This document shows, in pieces, positions 33,168-41,518 of a stretch of 44,680 nt of DNA. The notes under the pieces are model-generated. The model had not been told where the DNA came from and ran no database searches. It saw nothing but the letters and a program-made list of their open reading frames with translations. The position numbers were made by a program, and so were the translations under genes. This stretch comes from Firmicutes bacterium UBA5774 (lineage in GTDB: Bacteria > Bacillota > Clostridia > Peptostreptococcales > Anaerovoracaceae): positions 1 through 44,680 of the forward strand of contig DIEM01000005.1 of the NCBI GenBank assembly GCA_002418625.1. Reading direction: 5' to 3'. Each line of letters opens with the position of its first letter. The first letter of the stretch is position 1.

Positions 33168-33198
33168 ATAAAAAAGAGCGACCCGAAAAGGACCGCTC
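33168..33198 (-). terminator. Riboswitch-linked terminator before tupB
   Basis: Minus strand GAGCGGTCC-TTTTC-GGGTCGCTC (9-bp stem with two G-T pairs) followed by six T residues. It stands between the aptamer and the tupB ribosome binding site, as expected for an off-switch that acts on transcription. Confidence 0.92.
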
Positions 33199-33235
33199 CA
33201 TCAGCATAGTTGTAGTATCTGCTGCTTTTCCTTTT

Positions 33236-33345
33236 CAAACACGGAAGGCCTGGAAATTTCTCGCCATGCCCGTCTGCAGCCGAAATCGGCTGCATTGGCC
33301 TGCGCATCATGGGTAAACCTTTAGACCCGCAGGCTCGGAAAACTA
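33236..33345 (-). promoter_or_regulatory. Moco/Tuco-type riboswitch aptamer
   Basis: The minus-strand leader of tupBCA carries segments that I recognise from the molybdenum-cofactor RNA motif: CCGAGCC near the 5' side, GATGCGCAGGCC, ACGGGCATGGCGAGAAA and GGCCTTCCG near the 3' side. Helices are visible: GCCTGCG with CGCAGGC, enclosing GGGT/ACCC, and an 8-bp hairpin TGCAGCCG-ATTT-CGGCTGCA (33275-33294). The tungstate genes downstream suggest a tungsten-cofactor response, but Moco and Tuco cannot be told apart by eye. Confidence 0.85.
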
Positions 33346-33371
33346 TTAAGTCCGTAACGCCGGACCATATA

Positions 33372-33400
33372 ATTATATATGAAGTTTAGATTCATTTCAA
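33372..33400 (-). promoter_or_regulatory. Promoter of the tup riboswitch operon
   Basis: Minus-strand TTGAAA (33395-33400), 17-nt spacer, perfect TATAAT (33372-33377). Transcription should start near 33365, giving a leader that begins with the hairpin GTCCG-GCGTTA-CGGAC. Confidence 0.85.
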
Positions 33401-33453
33401 CCATTTTGCAATATTTCAATTCGCTCTCGCAGGTCAGCTTTTCTGAATGAATT

Positions 33454-34290
33454 TCAGGCGTGGTCCCACTCATTTCGAAGCAAACGGATCTCTTCCGCGT
33501 ATCCGGGCAGCTCATTGGGTGTTTCCAGCAGAAATGGCAGACAACGAAGCTGTGGATGCTTGATGATCCGTACAATGGCTTCAAGGCCGATCATGCCTTT
33601 CCCGATGCAGGCATGGCGATCCTTGCGGCTTCCGGCCGGGTTCAGGCTGTCATTCAGATGGATCGACATCAGGTTTTCAAAACCCAGGATCCTGTCAAAC
33701 GCTTCGAGGACTCCATCCAGATCGTTAATGATATCATAACCGGCATCATGGACATGGCAGGTATCGAAGCATATTCCCATCTTCCCGCGCAGCTCCACAC
33801 GATCAAGGATCAAGGCAAGCTCCTCGAAGCTTCCTCCTACCTCGCTGCCCTTTCCCGACATGGTTTCGAGCAGAACGACTGTCTTTTGCCCAGGCTTCAA
33901 TATAGTATTCAGCATGTCTGCGATCATTGGGATCCCGGCGGCAGCCCCCTGGCCCACATGGCTGCCCGGATGAAAATTATAATAATTTCCGGGTAGATAT
34001 TCAAGGACCTCCAGATCTTCAGACATCATCCTTCGGGCAAGCTCCCGCAGATTCGGATCCGCTGAACAAGCGTTCATTGTGTATGGCGCGTGGGCTGTGA
34101 TCGGCGCAAAATGGTTATCCAGAGCCAATGCGCGCAATTTGGCCGCATCTTCCTCATCCAGGGATTTCGACCTGCTTCCCCTCGGATTTCTCGAGAAAAA
34201 CTGGAATGTATCGGCTCCGATCGAAAGTGCTTCCATTCCCATATGATAATATCCTTTTGATGCCGATAAATGACAGCCGATATGCAGCAT
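33454..34290 (-). CDS. nfo: Endonuclease IV (AP endonuclease)
   Basis: Zinc-dependent AP endonuclease for base excision repair, 278 residues, a TIM-barrel protein. Metal-ligand segments: IGCHLSASKG, NFHPGSHVGQG, LLETMSGKGSEVG, GICFDTCHVHDAGYD, IHLNDS and DRHACIGKGMIG. All are characteristic of Nfo. GGGAGG lies 7 nt before the ATG. It sits between the tup operon and the DUF697 gene on the same strand; its stop is 54 nt before the -35 of the tup promoter. Confidence 0.95.
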   Translation of the reverse strand: MLHIGCHLSASKGYYHMGMEALSIGADTFQFFSRNPRGSRSKSLDEEDAAKLRALALDNHFAPITAHAPYTMNACSADPNLRELARRMMSEDLEVLEYLPGNYYNFHPGSHVGQGAAAGIPMIADMLNTILKPGQKTVVLLETMSGKGSEVGGSFEELALILDRVELRGKMGICFDTCHVHDAGYDIINDLDGVLEAFDRILGFENLMSIHLNDSLNPAGSRKDRHACIGKGMIGLEAIVRIIKHPQLRCLPFLLETPNELPGYAEEIRLLRNEWDHA

Positions 34291-34334
34291 TGCTTTTCCT
34301 CCCGTTTTTCGTTATGCACGCTTAATAGCGCAGT

Positions 34335-35384
34335 CTATTCGGTTGTGTACCCGTCCTTGCCGAAAATGCGCTCGAATATGCCGGTGATCTTATTCCTGCC
34401 CTGGCCGATCGAATCCGCTGCAGAATTCCTGATGGCTTTAAGCAGGGCTTCGGAGATCCTCTTTGAATTATCACCCACAATATTGCCGAGCATCTCGCAA
34501 GCCTGATAAGTCGCTGTCTTGCCGATCCTCCTGGGTTCGATCCTCGTAACGCTTCTGCAGTAATTCTGCGTGATGATGCCGACTCTGAGCGTCAGCAGGG
34601 TATTCAGGCTCCCTTCGAGCACCGAGTCTACCACAAAGGATACGACATAGCCGACGCCAGGCAGCATATTTCCCACCACGCCTCCGAAAAGCGTCGACAG
34701 GACCGGCTCCAACTGCTCCGCCACAAGATCCAGATCGTCGATCTGGCGCGTCAGCAGCACCGTTCCGAATACGTTGCTGTATAGCTTGACAAGATCCCGG
34801 ATCGCGGGCCTTTGGTTGTACAATAACGAAATGCGCCAGACAAGCTTGATCACAGTCACAAATACGAATATGCCGTCAAGGGATCCGTTCTGGGATACGG
34901 CTGTTGTTACGAAAACCGCGGCGCCATTTCTCTTCACAATGCGGCGGCTTTCAGCATCCAAAAGCAGCAGCGCTTCATTGATCGCATCCGCGTCTTCCGC
35001 ACCGGATTCCCAGACATGGCCGGACCTCTTAAGGTACTTGTTTTTCATTAGTCGCTTTTTCAGTTTTGAAAGGTATCGCGTATATGCTTCAGTATCGCCT
35101 TCGTCAGGAATCGACAGTGGCTTTTCCAGCCCTGCGATCAGCAAAACAGTCACGACAGCCGCGCTCAGGGCCAGCAGCGCAAACACTGCGAGCACCAGCT
35201 TGCCGAACACCGGATCCATCATCGCCGCCAGCTGCACCAGCTGGGCGGCCTGATTGATCATGATGATCAGAAACGATACAAGCAGAACGGCGGCAGCCGT
35301 AATAACCAGGTTCTGATAAGGTTTCGCGTCAAACCGGTCCCGGATCTCCGCAGCTTTGTTTTCATATTTTTTGTTGCTCTCCAT
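34335..35384 (-). CDS. DUF697-like membrane protein
   Basis: Conserved membrane protein of 349 residues, function unknown. Two transmembrane helices (about 27-48 and 61-84) are followed by a soluble region, further hydrophobic stretches (around 168-184 and 237-262), and a C-terminal helical domain. The segments RPAIRDLVKLYSNVFGTVLLTRQ and LFGGVVGNMLPGVGYVVSFVVDSVLEGSLNTLLTLRVG are typical of the DUF697/YcjF-like group. The ATG at 35384 has GGCGGGTGA just upstream. It follows the C_GCAxxG gene by 4 nt and so is probably co-transcribed with it. Confidence 0.75.
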   Translation of the reverse strand: MESNKKYENKAAEIRDRFDAKPYQNLVITAAAVLLVSFLIIMINQAAQLVQLAAMMDPVFGKLVLAVFALLALSAAVVTVLLIAGLEKPLSIPDEGDTEAYTRYLSKLKKRLMKNKYLKRSGHVWESGAEDADAINEALLLLDAESRRIVKRNGAAVFVTTAVSQNGSLDGIFVFVTVIKLVWRISLLYNQRPAIRDLVKLYSNVFGTVLLTRQIDDLDLVAEQLEPVLSTLFGGVVGNMLPGVGYVVSFVVDSVLEGSLNTLLTLRVGIITQNYCRSVTRIEPRRIGKTATYQACEMLGNIVGDNSKRISEALLKAIRNSAADSIGQGRNKITGIFERIFGKDGYTTE

Positions 35385-35388
35385 ATCG

Positions 35389-35844
35389 TCACCCGCCAAG
35401 TATCCCATACTTGTCTTCAAGCAGATCGGCCGCGCTCATGATCGCTTTGACACAATATTTTTCAAAATTTTCGTGGGCTGCCTCATACTTTTCCGGCGTC
35501 GTAATGTCGCATCTGATGATATCCTTGCACAGCACGCCGCCGTTTAATTCCTCGAAATCCTCCTTGAATCTTTTAAGGAGGGCATGGTATTCCCATATTT
35601 CTTCAGACGACGGCGATTCGACAGGGCCATACTTGAGCCCAAGCAACATGGCGCTCCCGCAGAGCGCTCCGCACATGCCGTCCTGGGATCTGGCCAGGCC
35701 GCCGCCAAAAGGCAGTGCCAGTTTCAAAGCGGTTCCGCGTTCGTCTATCCCTCCGAATATGTCATAATAGGCCGCGAATATAGACTGGGCGCAATTGCAC
35801 CCTGCATAATGGTTTTTATAAACGATTTCTTTCCTGCTTTCCAT
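35389..35844 (-). CDS. C_GCAxxG_C_C family redox/iron-sulfur protein
   Basis: Small cysteine-rich protein of 151 residues. YAGCNCAQSIFAAY and PFGGGLARSQDGMCGALCGSAMLLGL carry the family motif GCAxxG-type with conserved cysteines; two more are in GGVLCKDIIRCD and one in KYCVKA. The family is widespread in anaerobes and is thought to bind metal or an iron-sulfur cluster in redox roles; substrate is unknown. GGAGGTGA precedes the ATG. First gene of a short unit with the DUF697 gene. Confidence 0.87.
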   Translation of the reverse strand: MESRKEIVYKNHYAGCNCAQSIFAAYYDIFGGIDERGTALKLALPFGGGLARSQDGMCGALCGSAMLLGLKYGPVESPSSEEIWEYHALLKRFKEDFEELNGGVLCKDIIRCDITTPEKYEAAHENFEKYCVKAIMSAADLLEDKYGILGG

Positions 35845-36151
35845 TATTCACCTCCCCGGATTCATCCGATGCATCACTTCAGGCAATTTCCGCTGATTAT
35901 ATTCTACACCATAAATGCAAATTATGAGCAAATAGCTGATGCTTTTGAAGCTTTTTTTCTAAAGGCCGGTATAACATCACGATGCACATGAATGATGAGC
36001 GAAGTGCCGGCGCTGCGGCGACATATACCTTTATGAAACAGCATCGATGTATACACGCTGTAAGCCTCGGAATAACTTGACATTTCAATCCCAAAACGAT
36101 AGAATTTATACGTTATGAATACTATCAATACAAGGAGAAGGAGAATTTACC
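35845..36151. promoter_or_regulatory. Intergenic region with the liv operon promoter
   Basis: On the plus strand TTGACA (36077-36082), 17-nt spacer and TAGAAT (36100-36105) form a strong promoter for livJ, followed by AAGGAG 8 nt before its ATG. The remaining 230 nt separate it from the divergent C_GCAxxG gene; I see no gene or clear operator there. Confidence 0.8.
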
Positions 36152-37327
36152 ATGCACAAAAAAATATTTAGCATCATGCTTGTCCTGATTCTCGCCGTTG
36201 GAGCTTTCGCAGGCTGCGGCGGCGGCGGCGGCGAAGAAGAAGACGCTGCTGCGGAAACAGTCAAAATCGGCATCAATTACGAGCTTACCGGCGCTGTTGC
36301 AACTTATGGCGAAGCGTCCGTCGACGGCATCATGATGGCTTTTGACGAAATCAACGCTGCCGGCGGCATAAACGGCATGATGATCGAAGCGATCCAGGGC
36401 GACAATAAATCAGAGCCTTCGGAAGCGACCTCCATCGCCACCAAGCTCATTACCCAGGATGGTGTCGTTGCGATCCTCGGACCTGCGACTTCTGGGAACT
36501 TCAAGGCTCAGGAGCCTGTCGCCACTCAGAACGGCGTTCCGATGGTTTCCGCATCAGCCACGGCTGACGATGTTACGGTCGATGCAAACGGCGTCAAGGA
36601 ATTCGTATTCCGTCTCTGCTTCAACGATTCCTTCCAGGGAACCGCGATGGCCAACTTTGCGGCCCGCAACCTGGAAGCCGCTAATGCGGTGATCATCAAA
36701 GACGCTTCCAGCGATTACGGCAAAGGACTTGCCGAAAGTTTCACGGCCCAGTTCACAGCTGAAGGCGGAACAATCGTCGCTGAAGAAGGCTATGTATCGA
36801 AGGACAAGGACTTCAACGCGATCCTTACCAAGATCAAAGGCATGAACTTTGACGTCATCTTCATCCCCGGCTACTATCAGGAAGCCGGCCTGATCATCAA
36901 ACAGGCTCGTGATCTTGGAATCACCGCTCCAATCCTCGGCGCAGACGGTTTCGACTCCCCGACACTGCTTGAGCTTGCAGGCGCGCCAGCCCTGAACAAT
37001 GTCTATTTCTCCAATCACTACTCGAACCTGGATCAGGACCCCGTCGTTGTTGATTTCATTTCAAAATTCAAGGAAGCCAACGATGGTAAGGATCCTGACG
37101 CTTTCAACGCCCTTGGCTACGACCTTGGAATGTTCATTGCCGACGCTGTTGAGCGCGCAGGATCAACCGATCCGGCAGCCATCAAGGACGCACTCGCTTC
37201 CACGACTGAATTCGTAGGCGTTACCGGCTCCTTCAGCATTGACGAAAATCACAATCCGGTCAAATCCATAGTCGTTATTGAACTCAAGGATGGCTTGCAG
37301 GCATCCAGTATAAAAGTCAATCCATGA
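36152..37327 (+). CDS. livJ: Branched-chain amino acid ABC transporter substrate-binding lipoprotein
   Basis: Extracytoplasmic leucine/isoleucine/valine-type binding protein, 391 residues. The lipoprotein signal peptide ends with the lipobox AFAGC (Cys22), followed by a Gly/Glu/Ala linker. The mature domain begins VKIGINYELTGAVATYGEAS, with GPATSGNFKAQEPVA and YQEAGLIIKQARDLG typical of Peripla_BP_6. It heads livJHMGF plus an AcuB-like gene. A hairpin after its stop separates it from livH, which fits the higher expression usual for binding proteins. Confidence 0.93.
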   Translation: MHKKIFSIMLVLILAVGAFAGCGGGGGEEEDAAAETVKIGINYELTGAVATYGEASVDGIMMAFDEINAAGGINGMMIEAIQGDNKSEPSEATSIATKLITQDGVVAILGPATSGNFKAQEPVATQNGVPMVSASATADDVTVDANGVKEFVFRLCFNDSFQGTAMANFAARNLEAANAVIIKDASSDYGKGLAESFTAQFTAEGGTIVAEEGYVSKDKDFNAILTKIKGMNFDVIFIPGYYQEAGLIIKQARDLGITAPILGADGFDSPTLLELAGAPALNNVYFSNHYSNLDQDPVVVDFISKFKEANDGKDPDAFNALGYDLGMFIADAVERAGSTDPAAIKDALASTTEFVGVTGSFSIDENHNPVKSIVVIELKDGLQASSIKVNP

Positions 37328-37363
37328 TAACAGGCAGTTCACTGCAATAGACCATTCATCAGC

Positions 37364-37403
37364 AAACAAGTTAGGGCGGTCTGCGCTCTAACTTGTTTGT
37401 TTG
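37364..37403 (+). terminator. Attenuating hairpin between livJ and livH
   Basis: AAACAAGTTAGGGCG (37364-37378) pairs with CGCTCTAACTTGTTT (37384-37398), a 15-bp stem with one G-T pair and a GTCTG loop. The T-run is short, so partial read-through into livH is expected. Confidence 0.75.
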
Positions 37404-37503
37404 AAGAATTCCCTCGCACAGCGGAACCGGCAGCCTCGCCCGCCCTATTGGGCAAGCAGCCATACGACAGAATCCTATACAGAAAAATGGAGGTGTTCAG
37501 CAG

Positions 37504-38382
37504 TTGGACCAATTATTACAACAGCTCATCAACGGTCTTTCTCTTGGAAGTATTTATGCCTTGATCGCGCTGGGATATACTATGGTTTACGGAATAATCA
37601 ATTTAATTAACTTCGCGCACGGTGATGTTTACATGCTTGGCGCTTATGTTGGTTTTGCTGCGATTACCTACGGTCATGTCAGTTTCTTTCCCGCGCTTGT
37701 CATTGCGATGGCGGCATGCGCCATTCTCGGCGTCGCGATCGAGCGGATCGCTTATAAACCGCTCCGCAATGCAACGAGGATCGCCGCGCTGATTACGGCG
37801 ATCGGTGTTTCACTATTTTTAGAATATGGCACAATGTTTTTCACGACAGCTCAAGTCCGCTCCTATCCTAAAGTCTTGTCGGACAAGATCTTCCATCTTG
37901 GAGGACTTGTAGTCAATATGCAGCAGATTTACATAATCGTGACAGCGGTCATCCTGATGATCGTGCTGCAGTTCGTCGTATACAAGACCAGGGTTGGAAA
38001 AGCCATGAGAGCGGTATCCATAGACGCGGATGCGGCACAGCTCATGGGCATCAACGTTGACAGAACGATTTCCTATACCTTTGCCATCGGTTCCGCCCTG
38101 GCGGGCGCCGCCGGCATACTGGTCGGAATCTACTATAATTCCATTGATCCGCTGATGGGCATCATGCCCGGCCTCAAAGCCTTTGTCGCCGCTGTGTTCG
38201 GCGGGATCGGCGTCATTCCGGGAGCCATGATCGGCGGCGTTTTCATCGGCATTGCCGAAACCCTCGTATCCGGCTACGGCAATTCCATGTACAGGGATGC
38301 GGTCGTTTTCGCCATCCTCATTCTTGTGCTGATCGTCAAGCCCTCCGGCCTTCTGGGCAGCAATACGAAAGAGAAGGTGTAG
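37504..38382 (+). CDS. livH: Branched-chain amino acid ABC transporter permease LivH
   Basis: Membrane subunit of the importer, 292 residues, about eight helices. It begins LLQQLINGLSLGSIYALIALGYTMVYGIINLINFAHGD, the standard LivH opening, and contains GLKAFVAAVFGGIGVIPGAMIGG, the ATPase-contact loop region. The start codon appears to be TTG at 37504, 8 nt after GGAGGTG. The 3' end is 3 nt before livM. Works with LivM, LivG and LivF. Confidence 0.94.
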   Translation: MDQLLQQLINGLSLGSIYALIALGYTMVYGIINLINFAHGDVYMLGAYVGFAAITYGHVSFFPALVIAMAACAILGVAIERIAYKPLRNATRIAALITAIGVSLFLEYGTMFFTTAQVRSYPKVLSDKIFHLGGLVVNMQQIYIIVTAVILMIVLQFVVYKTRVGKAMRAVSIDADAAQLMGINVDRTISYTFAIGSALAGAAGILVGIYYNSIDPLMGIMPGLKAFVAAVFGGIGVIPGAMIGGVFIGIAETLVSGYGNSMYRDAVVFAILILVLIVKPSGLLGSNTKEKV

Positions 38383-38385
38383 AGA

Positions 38386-39366
38386 ATGAAGAAAATGATC
38401 AAAACGATGTTCAAGCCCGGCATCCTCATTGCCACCTATGCGATCGTCCAGCTGCTCATATCGCTGAATATCATCAATGCCTATCTGCAGGTCACACTTG
38501 CTCTGATCTGTATCAATATCATCATGGCGGTAAGCCTCAACCTGATCACCGGCTTCACCGGACAATTTTCCCTTGGCCATGCCGGCTTCATGGCGATCGG
38601 CGCCTATTCATGCGCCGTCGTGACAATGCAGATCAACTCCATATGGGGCTTCCTGATCGGTACTTTTATCGGCGCGGCGCTGGCGGCTTTTGTCGGCTTC
38701 CTGATCGGCATACCAACATTGCGGCTCAAAGGAGACTATCTAGCGATCGCCACACTGGGGCTGGCCGAGATCATCCGCGTCGTATTCCTGAACCTTGAGA
38801 TCACCAACGGCGCCGCAGGACTGACGGGGATCCCGCAATATACAAACTGGACATGGATGTTCATATTCACGGCCGGCACCATCCTGGTCATCAGCAATTT
38901 CATTAATTCCTCCATGGGCAGAGCCTGCGTCTCGATCCGCGAGGATGAGATCGCAGCCGAATCCATGGGGATCAACACAACGAAATTCAAGGTCCTGGCA
39001 TTCACTATGGGCGCGTTTTTCGCAGGGATCGCAGGGGCCTTATATGCTTCGTATTTCTATTTCATCAAGCCGGACCTGTTCGGATTCCTGAAATCGATCG
39101 ATTACCTGGTGATCGTCGTTCTGGGCGGCATGGGCAGCATCACAGGCTCCGTCATCGCTGCCATTCTGCTTGCGCTTCTGACGGCTTACCTGCAGTCCTT
39201 CCCCGCGATCCGCATGATATTATATTCGGTTCTGCTCGTGGCCATCATGCTTTTCAGGCCTCAGGGCCTTATGGGATCCCGCGAGCTATCAGTCGAAATG
39301 TTCGAAAAAGCGGGTAAAGGCATCGAAAATTTGTTCAATAAGAAAAAATCCAAAAAGATAGAATAA
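38386..39366 (+). CDS. livM: Branched-chain amino acid ABC transporter permease LivM
   Basis: Second membrane subunit, 326 residues. NLITGFTGQFSLGHAGFMAIGAY and RLKGDYLAIATLGLAEIIRV are diagnostic for LivM, and YLVIVVLGGMGSITGSVIAAILL is the conserved C-terminal loop. AAGGTG lies 6 nt before the ATG. It ends in a lysine-rich tail and is followed 13 nt later by livG. Confidence 0.94.
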   Translation: MKKMIKTMFKPGILIATYAIVQLLISLNIINAYLQVTLALICINIIMAVSLNLITGFTGQFSLGHAGFMAIGAYSCAVVTMQINSIWGFLIGTFIGAALAAFVGFLIGIPTLRLKGDYLAIATLGLAEIIRVVFLNLEITNGAAGLTGIPQYTNWTWMFIFTAGTILVISNFINSSMGRACVSIREDEIAAESMGINTTKFKVLAFTMGAFFAGIAGALYASYFYFIKPDLFGFLKSIDYLVIVVLGGMGSITGSVIAAILLALLTAYLQSFPAIRMILYSVLLVAIMLFRPQGLMGSRELSVEMFEKAGKGIENLFNKKKSKKIE

Positions 39367-39379
39367 AGGAGGTGGTAAC

Positions 39380-40162
39380 ATGCCTATGCTTTCTGTTGAA
39401 AAACTGACCAAGTCGTTTGGCGGCCTTACCGCTGTTTCCAATGTCAACATCACCATCGAGAAGGGCGAGCTCGTCGGCCTGATCGGGCCCAATGGCGCCG
39501 GCAAGACGACGATATTCAACCTGCTGACCGGCGTCTATGTTCCGACCTCAGGCCATATCACGCTGCAATCGGGCGATAAACCAAAAAATATCGGCGGCCA
39601 AAAGCCTTATGACATCACAAAATTAGGCGTAGCGCGAACCTTCCAGAACATAAGGCTTTTCAAGAATCTGAGCGTGCTTGACAATGTCAGGATCGCCATG
39701 CATCAAAACGTGCGCTATGGACTGGGCTCTTCAATCTTTCATGGACCTTCCTACAGGAAGGAGGAAGCCCATCTGCTGAATGAAGCGAATGATTTTCTCA
39801 AAATATTCAAGCTTCATAATAAGAAAGACGAATTGGCGAAGAATCTTCCTTACGGGGAGCAGCGCCATCTGGAAATAGCCAGGGCACTGGCGACAAAGCC
39901 GTCGCTGCTTCTGCTGGATGAACCCGCTGCCGGTATGAATCCCGCCGAAACGGCGTCATTGACCGAGAGCATTCGCTGGATCCGCGAACAGTTCGATTTG
40001 ACGATCCTGCTGATAGAGCATGACATGTCACTGGTCATGAAGATCTGCGAGCGCATCTATGTGCTGGACCACGGCGTCATGATCGCCTCGGGCATACCTG
40101 AAGAAATCAAATCCGACAAAAGAGTCATAGAGGCTTATCTGGGAGGTGAACTGGATGCTTGA
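39380..40162 (+). CDS. livG: Branched-chain amino acid ABC transporter ATP-binding protein LivG
   Basis: Cytoplasmic ATPase, 260 residues. Walker A GPNGAGKTT, Q-loop region VARTFQNIRLFKNLSVLDNV, signature LPYGEQRHLEIARALA (the LivG variant of LSGGQ), Walker B LLLLDEPAAGMNPAE and H-loop IEHDM. The MNP motif after Walker B is typical of LivG. GGAGGTG lies 5 nt before the ATG. It overlaps livF by 8 nt. Confidence 0.95.
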   Translation: MPMLSVEKLTKSFGGLTAVSNVNITIEKGELVGLIGPNGAGKTTIFNLLTGVYVPTSGHITLQSGDKPKNIGGQKPYDITKLGVARTFQNIRLFKNLSVLDNVRIAMHQNVRYGLGSSIFHGPSYRKEEAHLLNEANDFLKIFKLHNKKDELAKNLPYGEQRHLEIARALATKPSLLLLDEPAAGMNPAETASLTESIRWIREQFDLTILLIEHDMSLVMKICERIYVLDHGVMIASGIPEEIKSDKRVIEAYLGGELDA

Positions 40163-40859
40163 ACTCAAAAATGTCAACGTCCACTACGGCGTCATCCATG
40201 CGCTGAAAGACATCTCCCTGACAGTCAACGACGGCGAGATTGTCACGCTGATCGGCGCCAACGGCGCCGGCAAGACCTCCACCCTCTGTTCCATTTCCGG
40301 GCTTGTGAAATTGTCGGGAGGCACTGTCATGCTGGATGGCGTGGAATTGAACAAAGTCCTCGCGCCCAACCGCGTCGGCATGGGAATTTCCCAAGTGCCG
40401 GAAGGACGCAGGATCTTTCCGCGCATGTCCGTCCTCGAAAATCTCGAGATGGGCGCTTTCCTGCGAAGGGACAAGAGCGAGATCAAGCAGGATATGGAAA
40501 ATGTCTATGCGCGTTTCCCGATCCTTGGAGACAGGAAGAAACAGATGGCCGGAACGCTTTCCGGGGGTGAGCAGCAAATGCTGGCCATGGGAAGAGCCCT
40601 CATGTCGAGGCCGAAGATCCTGCTGATGGACGAGCCCTCGATGGGTCTGGCTCCGTTGCTTGTCATCGAAATATTCAAGATCATAAAGGATATAAACGCT
40701 TCCGGCACAACGATCCTGCTCGTGGAGCAAAACGCCAATATGGCGCTGTCCATCGCCGATCGCGCTTATGTCATTGAGACCGGCACCATTAAACTCAGCG
40801 GCACTTCCGAAGAACTGATGAAGAGTGAAGAAGTTAAAAAAGCATATCTCGGAGGATAA
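40155..40859 (+). CDS. livF: Branched-chain amino acid ABC transporter ATP-binding protein LivF
   Basis: Second ATPase of the importer, 234 residues. Begins MLELKNVNVHYGVIHALKDISL; Walker A GANGAGKTS; VPEGRRIFPRMSVLENLEMGAF is the LivF Q-loop segment; signature LSGGEQQMLAMGRAL; Walker B LLMDEPSMGLAP; H-loop is replaced by VEQNA, normal for LivF. The ATG at 40155 lies 6 nt after GGGAGGTG, inside the livG end, suggesting coupled translation. Confidence 0.95.
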   Translation: MLELKNVNVHYGVIHALKDISLTVNDGEIVTLIGANGAGKTSTLCSISGLVKLSGGTVMLDGVELNKVLAPNRVGMGISQVPEGRRIFPRMSVLENLEMGAFLRRDKSEIKQDMENVYARFPILGDRKKQMAGTLSGGEQQMLAMGRALMSRPKILLMDEPSMGLAPLLVIEIFKIIKDINASGTTILLVEQNANMALSIADRAYVIETGTIKLSGTSEELMKSEEVKKAYLGG

Positions 40860-40871
40860 AGGAGGTTCATG

Positions 40872-41513
40872 ATGTTCGTAAAAAACAGAATGGCGACAAA
40901 CCCATACACGATATCATCCCACGATACGATCACAGACGCTTATGAAATGATGTCACAGCATAAAATAAAAAGATTGCCCGTCGTGGACAATGGAAAACTC
41001 GTTGGAATCATCACCAGCAGGGAGCTTCAGCAGGTCACCCCGTCAAAAGCCACTTCACTGAGCATTTATGAAATCAACTACCTGCTCTCAAAAACCACCG
41101 TCGGCAGCGTCATGACAAAAGAACTCATCACGGTGTCTCCGGACGCCCTGCTTGAAGAAGCGGCCGTTCTGATGCGCGACAACGGCATCGGTGCCCTTCC
41201 TGTACTGGAAGGAGATAAACTGGTCGGAATCATTACGGAAACCGAGGTGTTCGATTCTTTTATAGATCTTCTGGGCTTCAGGGATCCTGGCAGCCGCATC
41301 ACCGTCGAGGCGCAGGACATTCCGGGCGCCCTTTCCGACCTGGCTTCGATTTTTGGTTCCTTCGGCGTCAATGTTTCGCATGTCGCTGTCTACAAAGGAA
41401 GCGGCATCACCTGTGATGTAGTGCTCAGGATCAACAGCACGAATACGGCGGAAATCGAAAAAGCCCTGACGGCCCACGGCTTTCGCATCGTGCATATACT
41501 CAAGAATGAATGA
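40872..41513 (+). CDS. AcuB-like CBS-CBS-ACT protein
   Basis: Regulatory ligand-binding protein of 213 residues. Two CBS domains (about 1-60 and 75-135; motifs HKIKRLPVVDNGKLVGIITSREL and NGIGALPVLEGDKLVGIITETEV) are followed by an ACT domain (about 140-213; ITVEAQDIPGALSDLASIFGSFGVNVSHV). CBS pairs bind adenine nucleotides and ACT domains bind amino acids. Its place as the last gene of the liv operon, 12 nt after livF, suggests a sensor linking energy state and branched-chain amino acid level; that is inference. AGGAGG lies 6 nt before the second of two adjacent ATGs. Similar in layout to Bacillus AcuB, whose mechanism is not well understood. Confidence 0.87.
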   Translation: MFVKNRMATNPYTISSHDTITDAYEMMSQHKIKRLPVVDNGKLVGIITSRELQQVTPSKATSLSIYEINYLLSKTTVGSVMTKELITVSPDALLEEAAVLMRDNGIGALPVLEGDKLVGIITETEVFDSFIDLLGFRDPGSRITVEAQDIPGALSDLASIFGSFGVNVSHVAVYKGSGITCDVVLRINSTNTAEIEKALTAHGFRIVHILKNE

Positions 41514-41518
41514 TCGAA

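Noticed and set aside
33321..33584. 87-codon minus-strand frame covering the end of nfo and the tup promoter
   Set aside because: Overlaps nfo out of frame and the riboswitch promoter; no ribosome binding site or family match.
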